Shown here: positions 33,223-43,511 of the stretch, piece after piece
Layout of the letters: each line of letters opens with the position of its first letter
How positions within the stretch are numbered: the first letter of the stretch is position 1
Origin: an uncultured archaeon
GTDB taxonomy: Archaea > Thermoplasmatota > Thermoplasmata > Thermoplasmatales > Thermoplasmataceae
Assembly: GCA_000965745.1 (NCBI GenBank)
Contig: CP009479.1
Coordinates: forward strand, 1,498,457-1,562,456
Direction: 5' to 3'
DNA length: 64,000 nucleotides
Notes under the pieces: model-generated
Told to the model about the DNA's origin: nothing
The model's database searches: none
The model's input: only the letters and a program-made list of their open reading frames with translations
Translations under genes and position numbers: made by a program

Positions 33223-33600
33223 AAAACCACTTTTCGCATGCTCTTTATGTATCTGTTCTTGTCTATAATATTAATCCTAGAGTGTTCCAGTCCTATGATG
33301 GTTCGGTTCAACATTTTTTATATTCCAAAAATTTATTTTTCTTGTATATTTTATTTCGGCCTATGGAAAAATAGGGCCATGCAGCATTCCATACGTATTT
33401 ATGCACCAATTTTCTTTCAATGCGCCCGGATTGTAATTCTCCCATGATCCTCTTTGCATGGCATCTTTATGGCACTTAACTCAGACGCACACGTAAAACA
33501 GCCAGTGGCCCGCCTTCTGCGCCGTGAAAAAAACGCTGAACATATAAGGTATCTAGCTAATGAGAAGAATTCTGATAGAAACAATACAGGTGACAAAAAA
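33223..33600. other. Gap between IS3 and the second surface-protein gene
   Basis: About 380 bases, AT-rich, without a supported gene. An in-frame extension of the following gene to 33454 exists but encodes a polar, non-signal-like stretch and is better read as untranslated. A CATATAAGG box near 33541 could be its TATA element, and GGTGA at 33590-33594 is a possible ribosome-binding site. Confidence 0.45.
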
Positions 33601-35397
33601 ATGAAAGCATCATCTAAGGGTAAACTACTTGTCACTGCTGTAACACTTGCGCTCGCGTTGTCATCAGTTTCGGTTTTTACCGGAACGGCTTCTGCGGCAC
33701 TGGTGAATACACAGATGGGTAATTTCTCCCTGACATATGATAACGTCACGAGCACCGTGTATAACGTTAACTATTCAAACACAAACTATACGCTGAATGT
33801 AGCCAACTCAATTGCAACAAGCGGTTTGAACGCACCAATTTCGGCGGTAAGCCATCTGGATGTAAGCAAGACTCTCCAGCTTACCAACGTTACTCTATTC
33901 TCAACTGAGGACAAAGATATGTTGCTATTGTCTACAACAAACTCTTCACCGGCTCAAATTCCTTCTATCACGGTAAACTTGCCGAGTGTAGCTACGCAGG
34001 TGTCACTCACGACACAGCAGAAAACAGCAATAGAAGATAGTTCCAACCCGCTTATGGCGACTTTCCTGCCAAACTCGATTTACAGGATAACGGTTACTGA
34101 CGGGTATGTGTATTACTTCTCCAACTCGCCATCTTCACTTACCAATGGTGCCAAGACTATAGTGTTCCAGAACAGCAGTTTCATACCGGGGACCTCCCTC
34201 GTAGTGGGAACCACACCGAGCGGAACCATAAAGTACTCTCTCGACAAGCAGAAAAATAACTTCAATCTGAGCCTTGATCCACTTACCTATGATCCCACAA
34301 CTGGAGATGTAACCGGAACCTACCTGTCCTTGAACTTCAATTCAGCAACAGGAATAATCAGTGACTATACGAACAAATACACAAACACGAAGATCTTTGA
34401 CCAGATTTACACTACTGGCAACGGCAGCATCGGCGGCGGATTCATAAGCCCTCTATTCCCGGGAATTAATCCTCTGATGATTGGCAGTGTCTTCTACTAT
34501 GCCAACAACACAGCTGTATACCAGGTACACAACAATCTTGCCACTGTAGGGAACTTCTTCATAAGCAATGGGACAACAGTGTTCAAAGTGGCCTCGAATC
34601 TCAATGTCAGCACATTCAACCCGAGCCAGAATGCCATAGGCCAGAAACACATGTACGGGTACAACTACTCCAATTTCAGCAACCTGAATCTGGGCAGCCA
34701 GTTCATGGTACAGGCGGCACCCACAATAATAATGATATCGAATGATAACTTCAGGGGCGAGCTGTTCGTACATGACGGAGTAGTTTCTGTTTCGGGCAAG
34801 ACTGTAAGTGTTACCACCTCAAGCATTGCACACGTTACTTTCGTGGCCCAGGTTTGGTTCCTGCAGACACAGCTTCAGGTAAGGAACCAGCTTCAGTATG
34901 CAATACAGCACGGCATGCTGGGCGCAATGGTTTCCGTGGGTCCTGATGGGCACACGGGCAACAACATGACTACGTTCTACAACAGCTCAATGCAACTTAG
35001 AGTACAGAATGCAGAAACCAACAGAGTGCAGATCCAACTTGAGTCCAGGATGCAGCATGGGACAAACTTTGCGGTTTTCATACCGAATGAGATAATCAAG
35101 AACACGTCCCAGTTCACTTTCAGGTATGATAACCAGGAAATGAACATGCTAACCAACATGAACAGTGTCATGAACTCTACAAACCAGAATCAGGCATCTT
35201 ACTACATGACACAGGTCAATGGAGGCACACTGGTAGTGATAAATGTTCCGCACTTCACTACGCACAGCCTTGAGATAACTGCCACTTCTGCAGGCGGGAT
35301 GGACAACCTCTGGCTCTACGTGATAATAACTGTGGTGGTTGTAGCTGCTGCAGGGATTGCTGCGTTTGTGATTATCAGGAGGGGAAGAAGAGGATAA
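33601..35397 (+). CDS. Secreted, membrane-anchored surface protein (S-layer-like), copy 2
   Basis: 598 aa from the ATG at 33601, chosen because a perfect signal peptide follows (LLVTAVTLALALSSVSVF ending at SASA-type TASA). Asn/Ser/Thr-rich ectodomain with many N-x-S/T sequons, then a transmembrane segment (WLYVIITVVVVAAAGIAAFV) and an IIRRGRRG tail. Homologous along most of its length to the 30214 protein: shared NGSIG, SVFYYANNTAVYQVH, FAVFIPNEII and GGTLVVINVPHFTTHSLEI. The pair probably arose by tandem duplication and was later split by the IS3 element. A T-rich terminator follows. Confidence 0.8.
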   Translation: MKASSKGKLLVTAVTLALALSSVSVFTGTASAALVNTQMGNFSLTYDNVTSTVYNVNYSNTNYTLNVANSIATSGLNAPISAVSHLDVSKTLQLTNVTLFSTEDKDMLLLSTTNSSPAQIPSITVNLPSVATQVSLTTQQKTAIEDSSNPLMATFLPNSIYRITVTDGYVYYFSNSPSSLTNGAKTIVFQNSSFIPGTSLVVGTTPSGTIKYSLDKQKNNFNLSLDPLTYDPTTGDVTGTYLSLNFNSATGIISDYTNKYTNTKIFDQIYTTGNGSIGGGFISPLFPGINPLMIGSVFYYANNTAVYQVHNNLATVGNFFISNGTTVFKVASNLNVSTFNPSQNAIGQKHMYGYNYSNFSNLNLGSQFMVQAAPTIIMISNDNFRGELFVHDGVVSVSGKTVSVTTSSIAHVTFVAQVWFLQTQLQVRNQLQYAIQHGMLGAMVSVGPDGHTGNNMTTFYNSSMQLRVQNAETNRVQIQLESRMQHGTNFAVFIPNEIIKNTSQFTFRYDNQEMNMLTNMNSVMNSTNQNQASYYMTQVNGGTLVVINVPHFTTHSLEITATSAGGMDNLWLYVIITVVVVAAAGIAAFVIIRRGRRG

Positions 35398-35417
35398 TTC
35401 CCCCAATATTTTCACTG

Positions 35418-35443
35418 TTTTTAAAATATTTTTGATTTTTTTT
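35418..35443 (+). terminator. T-rich terminator after the second surface-protein gene
   Basis: Runs TTTTT at 35418-35422 and TTTTTTTT at 35436-35443, just beyond the stop and before the convergent transaldolase stop. Fits the oligo-T signal used by archaeal polymerase. Confidence 0.6.
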
Positions 35444-35460
35444 CACTCTATTTCCAGTAT

Positions 35461-36132
35461 TCAGAAAGGAAATTTCCCGTTTGGTGAAACTTCCTCCCAG
35501 TCATCCAGAAAGCGCTTTAGCCCTTCCTCAGTCTTAGGGTGAGCAGGAAGCTTCTTAAGAACGTCAAACGGAAGGGTGACCACATCAGCTCCTATTATCC
35601 CGGCTCTGAGAACGTGCACAGGATTCCTTATTGATGCGACCAGGATGTTTGTTCCAATGGCATAATTCGTAAACACTGTCTTGATCTGATCAATTATCTG
35701 CATACCATCCTGCCCTATGTCGTCAAGCCTCCCAACAAACGGGGAAACATATTCCGCCCCCGCCTTGGCGGCAAGGAGAGCTTGCACGGGATTGAATACC
35801 AGTGTGCAGTTAACCGATATGTTCTCGCTCTTGAGCGTCTTAATGGCTTTAAGGCCATCGAGCGTCATAGGTATTTTCACAACGGCATTGCTTCCGAGCT
35901 CAACGATCTTGTGTGCCTGTTTGATCATGGTCTCATAGTCGGTGGCAACAACTTCCACACTGACAGGCCCTGGTGTAGTTTTCACAATCTCCCGTATGAT
36001 GCCTGCAAGGTCTTTGCCTTTGCCTGCAACCTTAGAAGCCAGCGTGGGATTGGTGGTAACGCCGTCCACCAGCCCCCATTCAACTCCAGTCTTAATCTCT
36101 TCTATATTTGCCGTATCAAGAAATATTTTCAT
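35461..36132 (-). CDS. tal: Transaldolase / fructose-6-phosphate aldolase family
   Basis: 223 aa, short form. [31 protein letters not shown] is the family N-terminus (residues 1-31). The Schiff-base lysine is in [15 protein letters not shown] near residue 85, and [14 protein letters not shown] follows. The size and sequence are those of the transaldolase B-like/FSA subfamily. It follows the split transketolase with a 17-base overlap, so it works in the non-oxidative pentose phosphate pathway. Transaldolase versus aldolase activity cannot be separated by sequence here. Confidence 0.92.
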   Translation of the reverse strand: MKIFLDTANIEEIKTGVEWGLVDGVTTNPTLASKVAGKGKDLAGIIREIVKTTPGPVSVEVVATDYETMIKQAHKIVELGSNAVVKIPMTLDGLKAIKTLKSENISVNCTLVFNPVQALLAAKAGAEYVSPFVGRLDDIGQDGMQIIDQIKTVFTNYAIGTNILVASIRNPVHVLRAGIIGADVVTLPFDVLKKLPAHPKTEEGLKRFLDDWEEVSPNGKFPF

Positions 36133-37072
36133 ATTTTCTCTCCTCCCTGAAACATCCTTCTGTTTCCTTTATGATATCATTAACACCCATATGGAAATAG
36201 TCAAAAAGGTCCCACGCCTTTCCTGATTTTCCGAAAGTGTCCTTCATGCCAACTCTTCTAACGTGCACCGGGTATTCTTCGGACGTGACCTCGGAGACTC
36301 TGCTCCCGAGCCCGTTATAGATTGAATGCTCTTCTGCTGTCACAATCTTGCCTGTTTCCCTGGCAGCTTTCAGTATCGCTTCACGGTCAATGGGCTTCAT
36401 GGATGACATGTTTACCACCCTTGCGTCTATTCCTTTGTCCTTCAACCCTTTTGCCGCTTCCAGGGACAAGCCTACCATTGCGCCATTTGCTATTATTGTT
36501 ATATCGCTCCCGTCTTTCAGGGTTGTAGCTTTTCCTGGAATGAATTCATAATCAGGCTCATTCACTACTGGAAATTTTTCCCTTGAAAGTCTTACATAAT
36601 AAGGCGTAGTTGTCTTCTCTGCAAGGAAGTTGATCACGCTTCTTGTCTCTATGGAATCAACGGGAACTATGACTTTCATATTTGGAAGGCCTGACATTAT
36701 GCCGACATCTTCAATAATCTGGTGTGTGGCCCCATCCTCGCCTACCGTCAGTCCTGCATGGGAAACTACAAGCTTAACGTCAAGGTTGTTGTAGCATATT
36801 GACTGCCTCATCTGTTCGTACGCCCTGGTCAGGAAAATTGCGAATGTAGATGCAAATACCTTCTTGCCGGACAGTGACAGCCCCGCTGCGGTAGCTACCA
36901 TGGACTGCTCCGCGATTCCCATCTCAAAGAATCTTTCAGGATACTTCCTGGAGAACAGCACCGTCTTGGTAGAAGTGGAAGTGTCACAATCCATTACTAT
37001 GAGGTCCTTGTACTTTCCCCCAACCTCTACAAGCTGCTCACCATATGCATCTCTAAGACTTTCTGCCGCCAT
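36116..37072 (-). CDS. Transketolase, C-terminal subunit
   Basis: 318 aa, the pyrimidine-binding plus C-terminal domain half of transketolase. [32 protein letters not shown] contains the catalytic-site glutamate (residues about 27-58). [21 protein letters not shown] and RLSREKFPV follow, with the C-domain [17 protein letters not shown]. Archaea commonly split the enzyme in two. It lies between the N-terminal subunit and transaldolase, forming one operon for sugar-phosphate interconversion and ribose supply. Confidence 0.93.
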   Translation of the reverse strand: MAAESLRDAYGEQLVEVGGKYKDLIVMDCDTSTSTKTVLFSRKYPERFFEMGIAEQSMVATAAGLSLSGKKVFASTFAIFLTRAYEQMRQSICYNNLDVKLVVSHAGLTVGEDGATHQIIEDVGIMSGLPNMKVIVPVDSIETRSVINFLAEKTTTPYYVRLSREKFPVVNEPDYEFIPGKATTLKDGSDITIIANGAMVGLSLEAAKGLKDKGIDARVVNMSSMKPIDREAILKAARETGKIVTAEEHSIYNGLGSRVSEVTSEEYPVHVRRVGMKDTFGKSGKAWDLFDYFHMGVNDIIKETEGCFREERKYENIS

Positions 37073-37903
37073 TTACAGGCCCCCTGCGATCTCTTCCAGG
37101 GCCTGCCTGAACTCATTTTCGTCCTTTGGCGGGGAACCATGATATTTCGGATTATTCTCCATGTAGCTTACACCTTTGCCCTTTACTGTATTGGCAACAA
37201 TTACTGTAGGCCCATCGTTATAGCCTTTGGCTGCGTGTATGGCCTCGATAATTTCGGGTATGTTATGCCCATCTATCTCAATAGTGTTCCAGCCGAAACT
37301 TCTCAAAGCAGCCGGAAGATCATGCAGAGGCATGATGTCATCTGTGTTTCCGGTCTGCTGAACCCTGTTTCGGTCTATTATTGCAGTGAGGTTGGAAAGT
37401 TTGTATTTATATCCCGACATGAGAGATTCCCAGACGCTTCCCTCTTCAATCTCTCCATCTCCAAGAATAACATACGTCCTGTACGACTTCCCATCCAGCC
37501 TGGCAGCGAGAGCCATGCCCACGCCTATTCCGAACCCCTGCCCGAGGGACCCTGTAGATGCTTCAACACCAGGGACGCCTCTATGGACATGGCCTTCAAG
37601 CTTAGAATTGAGTTTCCTGAATCCGGACAGAAGGCTTTCAGGGAAGTAGCCTCTCAGAGAAAGGGTTGCGTAAAAGCCTGGTGACGCATGGCCCTTGCTG
37701 AGAACAACCCGGTCCCTGTCAGGATCATTTGGTTTGAGCGGGTCAATATTAAGTTCTTTGAAATAAAGAACTGAGAGTATGTCGGCAAGGCTCAATGAAC
37801 CTCCCGGGTGCCCGCTCTTTGCGGCATATACCATTTCAACGGACTTGGTTCTTATGCTTGCCGCCATCTTCTTCAAATCCGAAACTGAGTAATTCTGCAT
37901 CAT
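37073..37903 (-). CDS. Transketolase, N-terminal (ThDP-binding) subunit
   Basis: 276 aa. Binds thiamine diphosphate: AKSGHPGGSLSLADIL near residue 28, KGHASPGFYATL near 70, TGSLGQGFGIGVGMAL near 115, and ILGDGEIEEGSVWESLM with the GDG-x-N-type metal motif near 145. The C-terminus, TVKGKGVSYMENNPKYHG, is typical. The stop codon is directly next to the start of the C-terminal subunit gene. Promoter lies in the AT-rich gap 37904-38077. Confidence 0.94.
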   Translation of the reverse strand: MMQNYSVSDLKKMAASIRTKSVEMVYAAKSGHPGGSLSLADILSVLYFKELNIDPLKPNDPDRDRVVLSKGHASPGFYATLSLRGYFPESLLSGFRKLNSKLEGHVHRGVPGVEASTGSLGQGFGIGVGMALAARLDGKSYRTYVILGDGEIEEGSVWESLMSGYKYKLSNLTAIIDRNRVQQTGNTDDIMPLHDLPAALRSFGWNTIEIDGHNIPEIIEAIHAAKGYNDGPTVIVANTVKGKGVSYMENNPKYHGSPPKDENEFRQALEEIAGGL

Positions 37904-38077
37904 ATAAATCTCCAGTTAAAATTGTAAATAAGCGGGATCAGGGTAATGTTGAATCTGATCTGCACGGATAAGTTCACGTGTCCAGATTAAACCCTTTATT
38001 AAAAAACTTTTTTTTAACTCATCTATTTAAATTAAGCCGAAATGTAAAAATGCAGGCGCCTGGGGCAGTAAGCCTCG

Positions 38078-39163
38078 TCAAGCTACAAAATCAAGATCAT
38101 CTTCGGGCTTGGTTGCCTGGCCGCCCCTGCCTTTGTTGTACTCAGATGCGAGCCCTGTTGCTACAATCAGTATCTCAACCTGTCCTTCGTAGCTGTCATC
38201 TATGTTTGCACCCCAGATGATCTTTGTATTCTTCCCCACTCTTTTCTGAACTTCCTCTGCGGCATTGTTGGCCTCCTGAAGCTGCAAATCCCTTCCTCCT
38301 TTAACATTGACAATAACTCCGGTTGCAGTGGACATGTCCATCTGGAGAAAAGGTGAATTGACGGCCTTGTCAACGGCATCTATTATTCTTGTTTCCTCGC
38401 CCTCCTTGGAAACGCCAATGCCGATCATAGCCACCCCGGAATTCTGCATTATCGTTTTGAGATCGTTGAAGTCGAGGTTAATCAGGCCAGGATTGGTTAC
38501 CAAATCGGTTAGCCCAACGATTGCCTTTACGATGATTTCATCGGCATACTTGAAAGCCTTTTCAAGTGGTAGATCTGGCACAAGTTCCAGTAACTTGTCG
38601 TTTGGAATTATGATGACTGTATCTGAGGAATTGATCAGCTTGTTCAGGCCCCAGTCTGCGTTCTGCTTCCTCACAACGCCTTCAGATTTGAACGGAAGGG
38701 TAACGACCCCTATTGTGAGAGCACCAAGGTTCCTGGCTATTCTTGCAATGTAATGGGCTGACCCAGTGCCGGTGCCTCCTCCTAGGCCTGCTGTAATGAA
38801 CATGATATCACTCCCGCTCACATATTTTAGTATTTCCTGTTCAGACTCCCTTGCAGCTTCTTCGCCTATCTTGGGGTCTGCCCCAGAGCCAAGACCTCGC
38901 GTAAGGTTCTTTCCAAGCAGTATTTTATTGTGGGACCTTATTCTTAACAGGTGTGGCGCATCAGTATTGCAGGCGATAAGCCTGGCCTCTTTAATGCCTT
39001 CTTTCATGAGTCGGCTGATGCTGTTTGATCCGGCTCCTCCTGCCCCAAAAATCTTGATGTGTACTTTCAGTCTCTCAATAACACTGAGGAGTTCGTCATC
39101 TGATGTCCTTGCCACATCATCTTGTTCATGAAACTGGAATCCATAGTCAGAGCCGCTGTCCAT
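38078..39163 (-). CDS. ftsZ: Cell division protein FtsZ
   Basis: About 361 aa, tubulin-like GTPase forming the division ring. GTP-binding motifs: IKIFGAGGAGSNSISRL near residue 35, LGGGTGTGSAHYIARIA near 110 (tubulin signature), and LPFKSEGVVRKQNADWGL with the T6 region. The T7 loop is NLDFNDLKTIMQNSGVAMIGIG. I choose the Met at 39163 (MDSGSDYGF), since the upstream 23 residues to 39232 lack family similarity. The C-terminal tail is short. Compare the degenerate paralogue at 51126. Confidence 0.95.
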   Translation of the reverse strand: MDSGSDYGFQFHEQDDVARTSDDELLSVIERLKVHIKIFGAGGAGSNSISRLMKEGIKEARLIACNTDAPHLLRIRSHNKILLGKNLTRGLGSGADPKIGEEAARESEQEILKYVSGSDIMFITAGLGGGTGTGSAHYIARIARNLGALTIGVVTLPFKSEGVVRKQNADWGLNKLINSSDTVIIIPNDKLLELVPDLPLEKAFKYADEIIVKAIVGLTDLVTNPGLINLDFNDLKTIMQNSGVAMIGIGVSKEGEETRIIDAVDKAVNSPFLQMDMSTATGVIVNVKGGRDLQLQEANNAAEEVQKRVGKNTKIIWGANIDDSYEGQVEILIVATGLASEYNKGRGGQATKPEDDLDFVA

Positions 39164-39267
39164 TTGCACGCAGCTTAATAATGGAAGCCACATTATTAAT
39201 TCTTTTGCGTAAGGTGAAATAGACGCCCGCAATAAAAATTAGTGTTTCTGGAAAAATGTTTTATTAT

Positions 39268-40491
39268 TCACCTGGTCATCCATGACTTCTGTTTCCAGAA
39301 GGTAATGAGCCCGTACAGTGTGGTAGCAAACATTATTCCAAGCGCAATTGACCCGAAGGCTATCGTTTTTATTCTTTCCTTGTTTATCTTCGCAGCGATT
39401 GCTCCCAGGAAAATCACGTTCCCTGCAACATTCAGCATTAGCAGGATTGCCCTTGCGAATTCGGTATACGCATAGTGCGTGGCCCTTAGAAGCAGGAGAT
39501 CCTCGATCTGGGTAAGTGCATCCAGCGCAACTCGCCTGTGCACTGCAAACTCAAGGTAAAGCCTGAATATCGCGAGTAATACCACTAGAACAGGGAGGAG
39601 GTACATGTACACCATTTCGAAGGTGTAAAAGGCCCCTGCCTTTCTTGCTGTCCCGTTAAATATTTCTTTGAAGAAATGAGTCCACCCTACCCTTGACCAC
39701 CTTATCTGCTGCTTGACGAATTTCTTGTAATCCTGGGGCGGGTCCGTGAAGACAGTAACCCGGTAATCCTTGATTGCCCTGTAACCGGTTTTTGTTATGT
39801 AGCTGGTTATCTGCCTGTCATCGCCCATAACACTCTTCCTTCCCATGACTTTGTTAGAAACAAAAGAGCCGGACTGGATCAGGGGCTTCACCAGGGAGGT
39901 CCTGTAAAGTGCACATCTCCCATCAAGAACCATGACGTTTCCATGGGCCGACATGGCCCTGAAGACAACCTCTCTTGCCCTCTCCAGAAATTCTGCGCTG
40001 TATGACACCCCTGTTTTGTTGCTCCTTACGGCGATATTTGTCCCGACACCGCCAACATCCTCCTCCATTAGTGACAGCATGCTTTTTACAGCACCCGCCG
40101 GAATGACGGTGTCGCTGTCTACAAACATAACGTATTCGGTATCGACATGATTGAGCAGCAAGGAGAGCGCTTTTCTCTTCCCCCCTCTCTCTTCAGAAAG
40201 GACAAAGGTTCCGCCATTCTCCTCTGTAATCGTTCTGTAAGGTTCATTGCTCGAGTCTCCGAGGACAACAAACTTGACCCCCTGTCCCGACACTGCGGAA
40301 ACAACATTTCTGAATGTTTCCACATTCTCATTGTAAACGGGGATGGCTATAGTTACCTCTTTATCGTCAACTTCCACATTTCTGCCCTGCTCATCCTTGT
40401 AATAGACTGAAGAGTAGGTATTCAGTATATAATACGTGAACGAAATTGCCGTAAACAGCAGTAGTATTAGGTACAGATAGAAATACTGCAC
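39268..40491 (-). CDS. Family 2 glycosyltransferase, processive membrane type
   Basis: 407 aa. One N-terminal membrane helix (YLILLLFTAISFTYYI), then a GT-A domain: VTIAIPVYNENVETFRNV, VMFVDSDTVIPAG (DxD-like metal site), MGDDRQITSYI and QQIRWSRVGWTHF, the QxxRW motif of polymerising enzymes such as hyaluronan or cellulose synthases. Four hydrophobic segments at the C-terminus complete a membrane channel. It probably makes a surface polysaccharide from a nucleotide sugar. Sugar unknown. Confidence 0.88.
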   Translation of the reverse strand: MQYFYLYLILLLFTAISFTYYILNTYSSVYYKDEQGRNVEVDDKEVTIAIPVYNENVETFRNVVSAVSGQGVKFVVLGDSSNEPYRTITEENGGTFVLSEERGGKRKALSLLLNHVDTEYVMFVDSDTVIPAGAVKSMLSLMEEDVGGVGTNIAVRSNKTGVSYSAEFLERAREVVFRAMSAHGNVMVLDGRCALYRTSLVKPLIQSGSFVSNKVMGRKSVMGDDRQITSYITKTGYRAIKDYRVTVFTDPPQDYKKFVKQQIRWSRVGWTHFFKEIFNGTARKAGAFYTFEMVYMYLLPVLVVLLAIFRLYLEFAVHRRVALDALTQIEDLLLLRATHYAYTEFARAILLMLNVAGNVIFLGAIAAKINKERIKTIAFGSIALGIMFATTLYGLITFWKQKSWMTR

Positions 40492-40553
40492 ACAACAAAA
40501 TTATTATATAGTATTAAACGTTGCTGGTGCAATAGCGAATTTCAGGTAGAAAT

Positions 40554-42155
40554 TTACTGTGCCAGAATTTCCTTTAGCACCTTCTTATCTATTTTGCCTG
40601 TGCTTGTTTTCTGGAACTCCCCGACCCTTCTGAATTCATCTGGTACCCAGAACTTGGCGATTCTGCCGAATTCAACGTAGCTATCAAGGTGCTCCCTTAT
40701 CTTTTCTTCTGTTACTGTTTCATCCCCTGAATAGAAAGCTACAGGCCTTTCGCCCCATTTCTCATCGGGTTTGGCAACCACAGCTACTTCCTTCACTCCT
40801 TCGCATGTGCTGATGACATCTTCAAGGACAAGTGATGGTATGAACTCCCCTCCTGACTTGACCGCATCCTTTTCTCTGTCAACTATTGAGATATATCCAA
40901 GATCGTCCACTACTGCGAGGTCACCAGTGTGCATCCATCCGTTTTTCCACAGTTTCTCGGTTCCGGCAGGATCCTTGGTGTACTGTTTTGTAAGCCAGGG
41001 GGCCCGGACAACAATCTCTCCTATACTCTTTCCATCCTTGGGAACCTCATTTCCTTCACTGTCTATGACCATGAGATGAACAAGCGCTATCGGAAGTCCT
41101 GTTTTGAGGCTCACTTCAAACTTCTCATCATCGCTCATCCTGAGGACATCCTGATTGAAAGTTGCGAGAGTGAGAACCGGAGCAGTTTCAGAAAGGCCAT
41201 ACCCTGCGCTGACTTCCATGCCAAGCTCTTTTGCCTTCATTGCCAGTCCTCTGGGAAGTGCTGATCCTCCAATTATTACCCTGAACTTATCTTTCCCAAC
41301 AAAATTCTGGACATCCGGGACATTCATGATCATGTAAAGAATTGAAGGAACCATTGCTGAAACAGTGACGCCCTGTTCCTTAATTATCCTGGCGAGCCGT
41401 GGGTAGTCATACTTTCCAGGGAGCACGTATTTCATCCCCTTCATAATTCCAGAATAGGGAAAACCCCAGGAATGGACGTGAAACATGGGCACCAGTGGCA
41501 TAAGGACGTCCTTGCTCGTCACCGAAAGGGGAAATTCATTGAATGAAACTGCAGTTCCAAGGGTGTGAAGAACTATCTGTCTGTGCGTGAACGAAACACC
41601 TTTCGGCATCCCTGTGGTTCCGGAAGTATAGAACGTAGTTGCAAGATCATCTTCATTAAGTTCCGGAAGGTTGTCTTCTGCTTCCTTTGACACCAGGTCA
41701 TCATAGTCATAGAGTGGAGACAGCTTGTCCTTCACTTCCCCATCCTCAGAGTATACAATCCATCCCTTGATAAAACTGAAAGCGGACTTGTTCTTCTCAA
41801 TTATGGGGACGAACTCATCCCTGATAATGACATAAGTGTCTCCTGCATGCTGCATTGTGTAGAAAATCAGCTCCGGGGGGTACCTGATGTTAACGGTGTG
41901 TATTACTGCCCCGGCCATTGGGATGGCATAATATGATTCCAAGTATCTGTTAGTATCCCAGTCAATAACTGCAACAATGTCCCCTTTTTTCACGCCTATT
42001 CTTACAAGTGAAGACGCCAGCCTCTTCACTCTTTCGTAGAACTCTTCGTAAGTGTAATCCTCTTTTCCCTGGTAGGTTATGATCTGACCAGGAGTCCTCA
42101 GAGCGGCAGACGAGATTATTTTGTCTATTGTGAGCTGATAACCTTTATTATTCAT
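40554..42155 (-). CDS. Acyl-CoA synthetase (AMP-forming)
   Basis: About 533 aa of the ANL adenylating superfamily. The P-loop-like TFYTSGTTGMPKGVSF is near residue 185. VSAGYGLSETAPVLT and WMHTGDLAVVDDLGYISIVDREKD follow, and the catalytic lysine is in KTSTGKIDKKVLKEIL at the end. Length and layout match medium/long-chain fatty acyl-CoA ligases (the FadD-like group). Start chosen at MNNKGYQLT (42155); a Met seven codons earlier exists. It may activate exogenous or beta-oxidation acids; no neighbours point to a specific substrate. Confidence 0.88.
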   Translation of the reverse strand: MNNKGYQLTIDKIISSAALRTPGQIITYQGKEDYTYEEFYERVKRLASSLVRIGVKKGDIVAVIDWDTNRYLESYYAIPMAGAVIHTVNIRYPPELIFYTMQHAGDTYVIIRDEFVPIIEKNKSAFSFIKGWIVYSEDGEVKDKLSPLYDYDDLVSKEAEDNLPELNEDDLATTFYTSGTTGMPKGVSFTHRQIVLHTLGTAVSFNEFPLSVTSKDVLMPLVPMFHVHSWGFPYSGIMKGMKYVLPGKYDYPRLARIIKEQGVTVSAMVPSILYMIMNVPDVQNFVGKDKFRVIIGGSALPRGLAMKAKELGMEVSAGYGLSETAPVLTLATFNQDVLRMSDDEKFEVSLKTGLPIALVHLMVIDSEGNEVPKDGKSIGEIVVRAPWLTKQYTKDPAGTEKLWKNGWMHTGDLAVVDDLGYISIVDREKDAVKSGGEFIPSLVLEDVISTCEGVKEVAVVAKPDEKWGERPVAFYSGDETVTEEKIREHLDSYVEFGRIAKFWVPDEFRRVGEFQKTSTGKIDKKVLKEILAQ

Positions 42156-42229
42156 GCGACTCACAAAACACAACAACTAGGGCAAGATAAATTTTGCTCC
42201 GTATTTTTCACCCGTATTCCAGATTTCGG

Positions 42230-43231
42230 CTACATTGAATTTACGGAGAGCCCGATATCGGTTAGATCAACGGAGTTTAGGGCAATTCTGACGCTATTCG
42301 AGACAGACAGTTCCTCTCCAGTTATTGAAGTATTGAACGGGAGGCCGGTGAAATTCCAGAATGTTAACCCTGCTGCTTTCTGGAAAGTGGACCCGGAATT
42401 GTTGAACTGCTGAAAGAATGCGTAGTTCCACTGGTTTACAAAGGAACTGCTTATATTGTAATGGTAGCTGTTCAGTGTAATGTTGTCTATGGTTCCCAGC
42501 GTGCCATTTATTGCCGCAAGTTCCCCAACGGCCATGGAAGTTTGCTCAACAGAACTGTAATGAAGTGTCAACATCGTTGAGCCAACAGAAGATGCAGTTG
42601 TTGATGGTCCGGTAATGTTGTAAAGTGAGGACCCCAATGAAACCTGCCCTCCAGAAGAGACGTTGAGCGAAATTGGGAGGGGACCTATAGCTGTGGCGGG
42701 ATTATTCCTTCCCTGTACCTGGATCAGAAAGCCATCCTGAAAATCGTATGATGTCGGCGTAGTGAACTGTGTATCGGCAGAACTCTTGAACACTCCCTTT
42801 CCAGAATACGCGTGTGAGATGTTATAGTAAAATACCGAACCTGTGGAATTTGTGTACGATACAGTAATCACGTATTCCATGGAAGAAGAAAAGTTGTCCA
42901 GGTTACGCGAAAACGAGATCGAAGTCGGTGTGGAAGGGGAAAAGGGCGGAACCCCGCTAATTCCAGTAGGGAAGCTGTACGACACCATCTGCCCCTGGAC
43001 AGCCCTGGAATCCGAAAGCTCATTCGAAAATTTGTAAAACGCATTCTGGGTTTGCTGATCATAATGCTGCTCATTTGCTGTTCCAGTGGCAGGAACGTAC
43101 CACAGAATGAACGTTGTGAAAAGTGATACAGCTATGGCAAATATAAGCACAGTGCCGATCACTTCCGCTACTGCACTGTCATTCTTTCCATGCCTCGTAC
43201 ACTTTCGCTTCAGAATACAGGGTTTCACCAA
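42230..43231 (-). CDS. Archaeal type IV pilin-like protein
   Basis: 333 aa. A basic leader ends before DSAVAEVIGTVLIFAIAVSL, matching the archaeal type IV pilin N-terminal family: a class III signal cut by the prepilin peptidase and then a single hydrophobic helix. The rest is an extracellular domain rich in Ser, Thr, Asn and aromatic residues with many sequons (YTNSTG, YNISH, LNVSS). It is large for a pilin and may be a surface adhesin built into the filament. Starts with TTG or the adjacent GTG. A likely substrate of the 12967-17801 apparatus. Confidence 0.72.
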   Translation of the reverse strand: MVKPCILKRKCTRHGKNDSAVAEVIGTVLIFAIAVSLFTTFILWYVPATGTANEQHYDQQTQNAFYKFSNELSDSRAVQGQMVSYSFPTGISGVPPFSPSTPTSISFSRNLDNFSSSMEYVITVSYTNSTGSVFYYNISHAYSGKGVFKSSADTQFTTPTSYDFQDGFLIQVQGRNNPATAIGPLPISLNVSSGGQVSLGSSLYNITGPSTTASSVGSTMLTLHYSSVEQTSMAVGELAAINGTLGTIDNITLNSYHYNISSSFVNQWNYAFFQQFNNSGSTFQKAAGLTFWNFTGLPFNTSITGEELSVSNSVRIALNSVDLTDIGLSVNSM

Positions 43232-43511
43232 TATTTACCTGCTTCTTCAACTGCAAGACATTAAATAATGTTTCCACGGTGGGATGCCATCAGATTTCTG
43301 CAGCCGCCCATATGACGAGCATTTCAGGGATGGTCTGGTCCGACGTGTATCCTCGGCCGGCTCTGCTACGGAATTCTGCCTTGATGTGGTAAGGTGATTG
43401 AGAAAATAAAAGGCCTTGCAAAGATGCTCGCTTGTGCCATTAGCATCCTGGAGCACGACATGATCCAACATCGCCTCAAAAAAACTTTAAGTCAACCAAC
43501 AATCAAAGTTC

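Noticed and set aside
33454-33600. Longer N-terminus for the second surface protein
   Set aside because: The added 49 residues are polar and would bury an ideal signal peptide; the ATG at 33601 is preceded by a ribosome-binding-like GGTGA.
37139-37684. 181-codon frame antisense to the transketolase N-subunit
   Set aside because: Lies wholly opposite a gene with strong family motifs; no promoter or ribosome site of its own.
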